From: Desulfallas thermosapovorans DSM 6562
GTDB lineage: Bacteria > Bacillota > Desulfotomaculia > Desulfotomaculales > Desulfallaceae
Length of the DNA stretch: 64,000 nucleotides
Direction: 5' to 3'
Assembly: GCF_008124625.1 (NCBI RefSeq)
Contig: NZ_VNHM01000001.1
Location: 124,001-188,000, forward strand
Under the pieces are notes generated by a model. The model was not told the DNA's origin and ran no database searches. It saw nothing but the letters and a program-made list of their open reading frames with translations. Positions 62,643 through 64,000 of the stretch are shown here, one piece after another; positions within the stretch are counted from its first letter, which is position 1; each line of letters opens with the position of its first letter. The translations under genes and the position numbers were made by a program.

Positions 62643-63725
62643 TTATTTATTAACGGAGTTCCCCGCCTTAAACGCTGCCATGATAGCAACAATCAAAATA
62701 GGACCTAGTATAAGGCCGATCACACCAATGGTTTTTAACCCTACGAACATAGCCACCAATACCGCCAAAGGGTGCAGTCCCAAATTGGAGGCTACAACCT
62801 TGGCTTCCAGCATGGCCCTGATAACCATTACCATCAAATATAACACTGTAAGCTCTATGCCCAGCACTGTATTACCGGTCACGAAGGCTAGAAAAGCCCA
62901 GGGAACGTATATTGTGCCCGGACCCAATACCGGTATCATATCCAAAAAACCGATCAGTAACCCCACGGTCAGAGCATACTTGACCCCTATTAAATAAAGA
63001 CCGATGATACTGATAAATGCAGTGATGGAAACTAAAATAATTTGTGCTCGAACATATGCTTGAAAAGCCACGGCAATTTGCTTGCTAATTTCCATAATGC
63101 GCATCCCCCACGGCTGGGGAACTACTCCAAGCCAAAGCCTGGCTATTTTTTCCCTGTCTCTGCTGAAAAAAAAGGTAGCAATCAAGCTTACAAGTATGAC
63201 CATAAAAGCGCCGGGGACACCACTGATAACAGCTAATAAAATAACCACCAGTTCTCCGGCCCAGTGCTCTACGGTACCAATGATGGCATTCAAAGATTCC
63301 TGAAAACTAGAGGTTACACTTTTTGGCAATGCACCGTAAAATAAAACGCCTTTTTTTATCCACAAATCGATAAAGTTTTGGGCTTCAACAGCCATCCGGG
63401 GTATAGTTGCGGATAGGTCGCTTAATTCCTTAATCAACCTCAAAAAAATCAGCGCAAGTACAGTACCGATGCCTCCAAAAAAAACCAGCATAGCCATTGG
63501 TACGGTAACCGCCCTTGGCACCCTGCCGTTATGCCCCAAAAAAATTACCAATGGCTCCATGAAAATACTAAAAATCACCGCCAATAGGAACGGAAGCAAT
63601 ATAACCAGTAAATAAGAAAGTAAGGAAAATGCTTCGGGCACAACATACTTGATAACCAGATAAACAGCCAGCAGTGTCACCGCACCCGCCAGCACGTACA
63701 ATATTTTTATGATCGACCGCGGCAA
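62643..63725 (-). CDS. ytvI: AI-2E family / YtvI-like sporulation membrane protein
   Basis: The 360-residue protein has about eight transmembrane helices and the PF01594 signatures YVRAQIILVSITAFIS and GFLDMIPVLGPGTIYVPWA. Its size and N-terminal LYVLAGAVTLLAVYLVIKY suit the sporulation integral membrane protein YtvI, but general AI-2E-family members look similar. The start is TTG 63725 after AGGTGAATTAG. It lies between cdsA and dxr. Confidence 0.78.
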   Translation of the reverse strand: MPRSIIKILYVLAGAVTLLAVYLVIKYVVPEAFSLLSYLLVILLPFLLAVIFSIFMEPLVIFLGHNGRVPRAVTVPMAMLVFFGGIGTVLALIFLRLIKELSDLSATIPRMAVEAQNFIDLWIKKGVLFYGALPKSVTSSFQESLNAIIGTVEHWAGELVVILLAVISGVPGAFMVILVSLIATFFFSRDREKIARLWLGVVPQPWGMRIMEISKQIAVAFQAYVRAQIILVSITAFISIIGLYLIGVKYALTVGLLIGFLDMIPVLGPGTIYVPWAFLAFVTGNTVLGIELTVLYLMVMVIRAMLEAKVVASNLGLHPLAVLVAMFVGLKTIGVIGLILGPILIVAIMAAFKAGNSVNK

Positions 63726-63735
63726 CTAATTCACC

Positions 63736-64000
63736 TCAGCTTATTAAAATAAAGCACACGTAATAATATACCAGGGGAGCCGTGAAGAGCATGCTGTCGA
63801 ATCGATCCAGGATACCCCCGTGGCCGGGTATCAGCTTGCCGGCGTCTTTAACCCCGGCTTGACGTTTAATGGCGGATTCCACCAAATCGCCGGCTTGAGC
63901 CGCCATACCGGTGACCATGCCCAGTAACAATACCGGCCACAGTGGTTGCTCAAAGAACAAAGCCACTGCCCAGGCTGCTATAATACTGCCCAATATACCT
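63736..64000 (-). CDS. cdsA: Phosphatidate cytidylyltransferase, C-terminal part
   Basis: The frame is cut by the right window edge; 87 codons of the C-terminus are visible. It carries the CdsA signature AGDLVESAIKRQAGVKD followed by LIPGHGGILDRFDSMLF, then a last membrane helix. It makes CDP-diacylglycerol, the substrate of PgsA encoded elsewhere in this window. The start codon is outside the window. Confidence 0.95.
   Translation of the reverse strand, partial: GILGSIIAAWAVALFFEQPLWPVLLLGMVTGMAAQAGDLVESAIKRQAGVKDAGKLIPGHGGILDRFDSMLFTAPLVYYYVCFILIS

Overview
The window is core chromosome from an endospore-forming anaerobic Firmicute, most likely a Peptococcaceae member of the Desulfotomaculum/Pelotomaculum type. 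That placement is inferred from four things. Sporulation genes (ytrHI, spoVS, spoVFAB, ymxH, ylzJ, tepA, ytvI, dacF) run in the classic Firmicute order. There is a riboswitch-controlled late cobalamin operon. A tRNA 2-selenouridine synthase is present. Base composition is moderate and UUG start codons are common. Almost everything lies on the minus strand, so transcription runs from right to left; only acuA is on the plus strand. No rRNA, tRNA, CRISPR array, insertion sequence or prophage was seen.

In transcription order from the right end, the layout begins with cdsA (cut by the window edge), ytvI-like, dxr, rseP, ispG and proS (lipid and isoprenoid precursors, site-2 protease, prolyl-tRNA synthetase). 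Next is a promoter with an unusual leader that feeds rimP-nusA-ylxR-ylxQ-infB-rbfA-nrnA-truB-ribF. It is followed by a small toxin/antitoxin-like pair, rpsO, pnp, a methyltransferase-like gene, a ylxY-type deacetylase, dacF, an M16 peptidase, dut, a small membrane protein, ymxH, an SDH_sah-type protease, a small ORF, dapB, spoVFA-spoVFB (dipicolinate synthase), asd, dapG, dapA, rnj, tepA, ylzJ and ftsK/spoIIIE. The lysine and dipicolinate branch is therefore nearly complete from aspartate to dihydrodipicolinate.

Further left lie mnmH, rodZ, rimO, pgsA, a two-gene unit encoding a membrane protein and an FtsH-like protease, pncC (cinA C-terminal domain), recA-recX with an SOS box, a tiny membrane-protein gene, rny, an unknown gene, ymdB, spoVS (with a sigma-H-type promoter), an M19 dipeptidase, a PHP phosphoesterase, an LL-DAP-type aminotransferase and a small coiled-coil gene. 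A cobalamin riboswitch with terminator then precedes cobU-cbiP-cbiB-cbiA-cobS-cobD-cobC. The left end holds ytrH-ytrI, a 74-residue unknown, guaB, convergent acuA and a truncated unknown gene.

Most genes are well-known housekeeping genes and I see no defence island or obviously new system. The less ordinary signals are: guaB with an apparent AUU start; a hairpin that separates the Shine-Dalgarno from the dapB start; a split FtsH-like protease unit bounded by its own promoter and terminator; a 12-codon ORF plus hairpins in the rimP-nusA leader; a 28-residue membrane-protein gene between recX and rny; and a toxin/antitoxin-like pair inserted before rpsO.
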